64,000 nt of DNA from Cesiribacter sp. SM1 (GTDB lineage: Bacteria > Bacteroidota > Bacteroidia > Cytophagales > Cyclobacteriaceae): contig NZ_JAHXBU010000091.1 of NCBI RefSeq assembly GCF_020178975.1, positions 310,001 through 374,000 of the forward strand, written 5' to 3'. Shown here in pieces: positions 63,870 through 64,000 of this stretch. Under the pieces are notes generated by a model that was not told where the DNA came from, made no database searches, and saw nothing but the letters and a program-made list of their open reading frames with translations. Both the position numbers and the translations under genes were made by a program. Position 1 is the stretch's first letter, and every line of letters starts with the position of its first letter.

Positions 63870-64000
63870 TGTCAACAATAAGGATTTTTGATAGCACGCT
63901 GGAGCTTAGCAAAACAGCTGCCGAGGAATTTATACAGGCAGCTAGAGAAGCGGTGGAAGAAAGAGGAAAGTTTACAGTAGCCCTCACCGGTGGCTCCTCT
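63869..64000 (+). CDS. pgl: 6-phosphogluconolactonase (3' end outside window)
   Basis: The first 44 codons only. The start ATG shares its A with the zwf stop codon. The visible part ends in KFTVALTGGSS, the conserved phosphate-binding segment near the N-terminus of the 6-phosphogluconolactonase/DevB family. Position directly after zwf agrees with hydrolysis of the lactone made by that enzyme. The catalytic region is not in the window, so the call rests on this motif and context. Confidence 0.88.

Overview
This window looks like a chromosomal segment of a Bacteroidota bacterium, most probably a Cytophagales-type gliding/marine or soil genus. The grounds are about 50% GC, very weak Shine-Dalgarno signals, TAnnTTTG-type -7 boxes, many exported proteins with SC(E/D)(E/D)D lipoprotein N-termini, a 23S-IVS-type four-helix-bundle gene, and pseudo-dimeric 800-residue FtsX/MacB permeases. 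The assignment is inference; no rRNA or tRNA gene is present to anchor it.

Layout. 1-1314 (-) is a partial Baeyer-Villiger-type flavin monooxygenase. 1660-2901 (+) is a lipoprotein serine hydrolase. 3049-44019 is a 41-kb minus-strand array: one periplasmic adaptor (HlyD/MacA type), one ATPase, fourteen consecutive full-length FtsX/MacB-type permeases (interrupted by one GIN-domain protein), a second ATPase and one TolC-type outer-membrane factor. At the head of the array, facing away from it, lies a two-component system (sigma-54-activating response regulator plus histidine kinase, 44307-46995), followed by a PagL-like lipid A deacylase. The rest is accessory and housekeeping: an exported SAM methyltransferase, an amino-acid permease, lipoproteins, an aldose dehydrogenase, an arylamine N-acetyltransferase and an AraC/GyrI regulator between two inverted copies of a 310-bp MITE-like element, a purine permease, and rpiB-zwf-pgl of the pentose phosphate pathway, with pgl cut by the window end.

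The main discovery is regulatory. Five intergenic regions of the array each carry the same 40-bp site (core dyad CGCACA-N5-TGTGCG). In every case a -24/-12 sigma-54-type promoter lies with its first base exactly 53 bp from the near edge of the site. The site between the adaptor gene and the two-component system has such a promoter on both sides, each at 53 bp. The array therefore appears to be five co-regulated transcription units: adaptor-ATPase-P14-P13-P12; P11-P10; GIN-P9-P8-P7; P6-P5-P4-P3-P2; and P1-ATPase-TolC. A sixth unit is the autoregulated two-component system. I propose a single envelope-stress or efflux regulon in which one adaptor, two ATPases and one TolC serve fourteen different permeases. 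Permeases are numbered P1 to P14 by increasing coordinate. Substrate and inducer cannot be read from the sequence.
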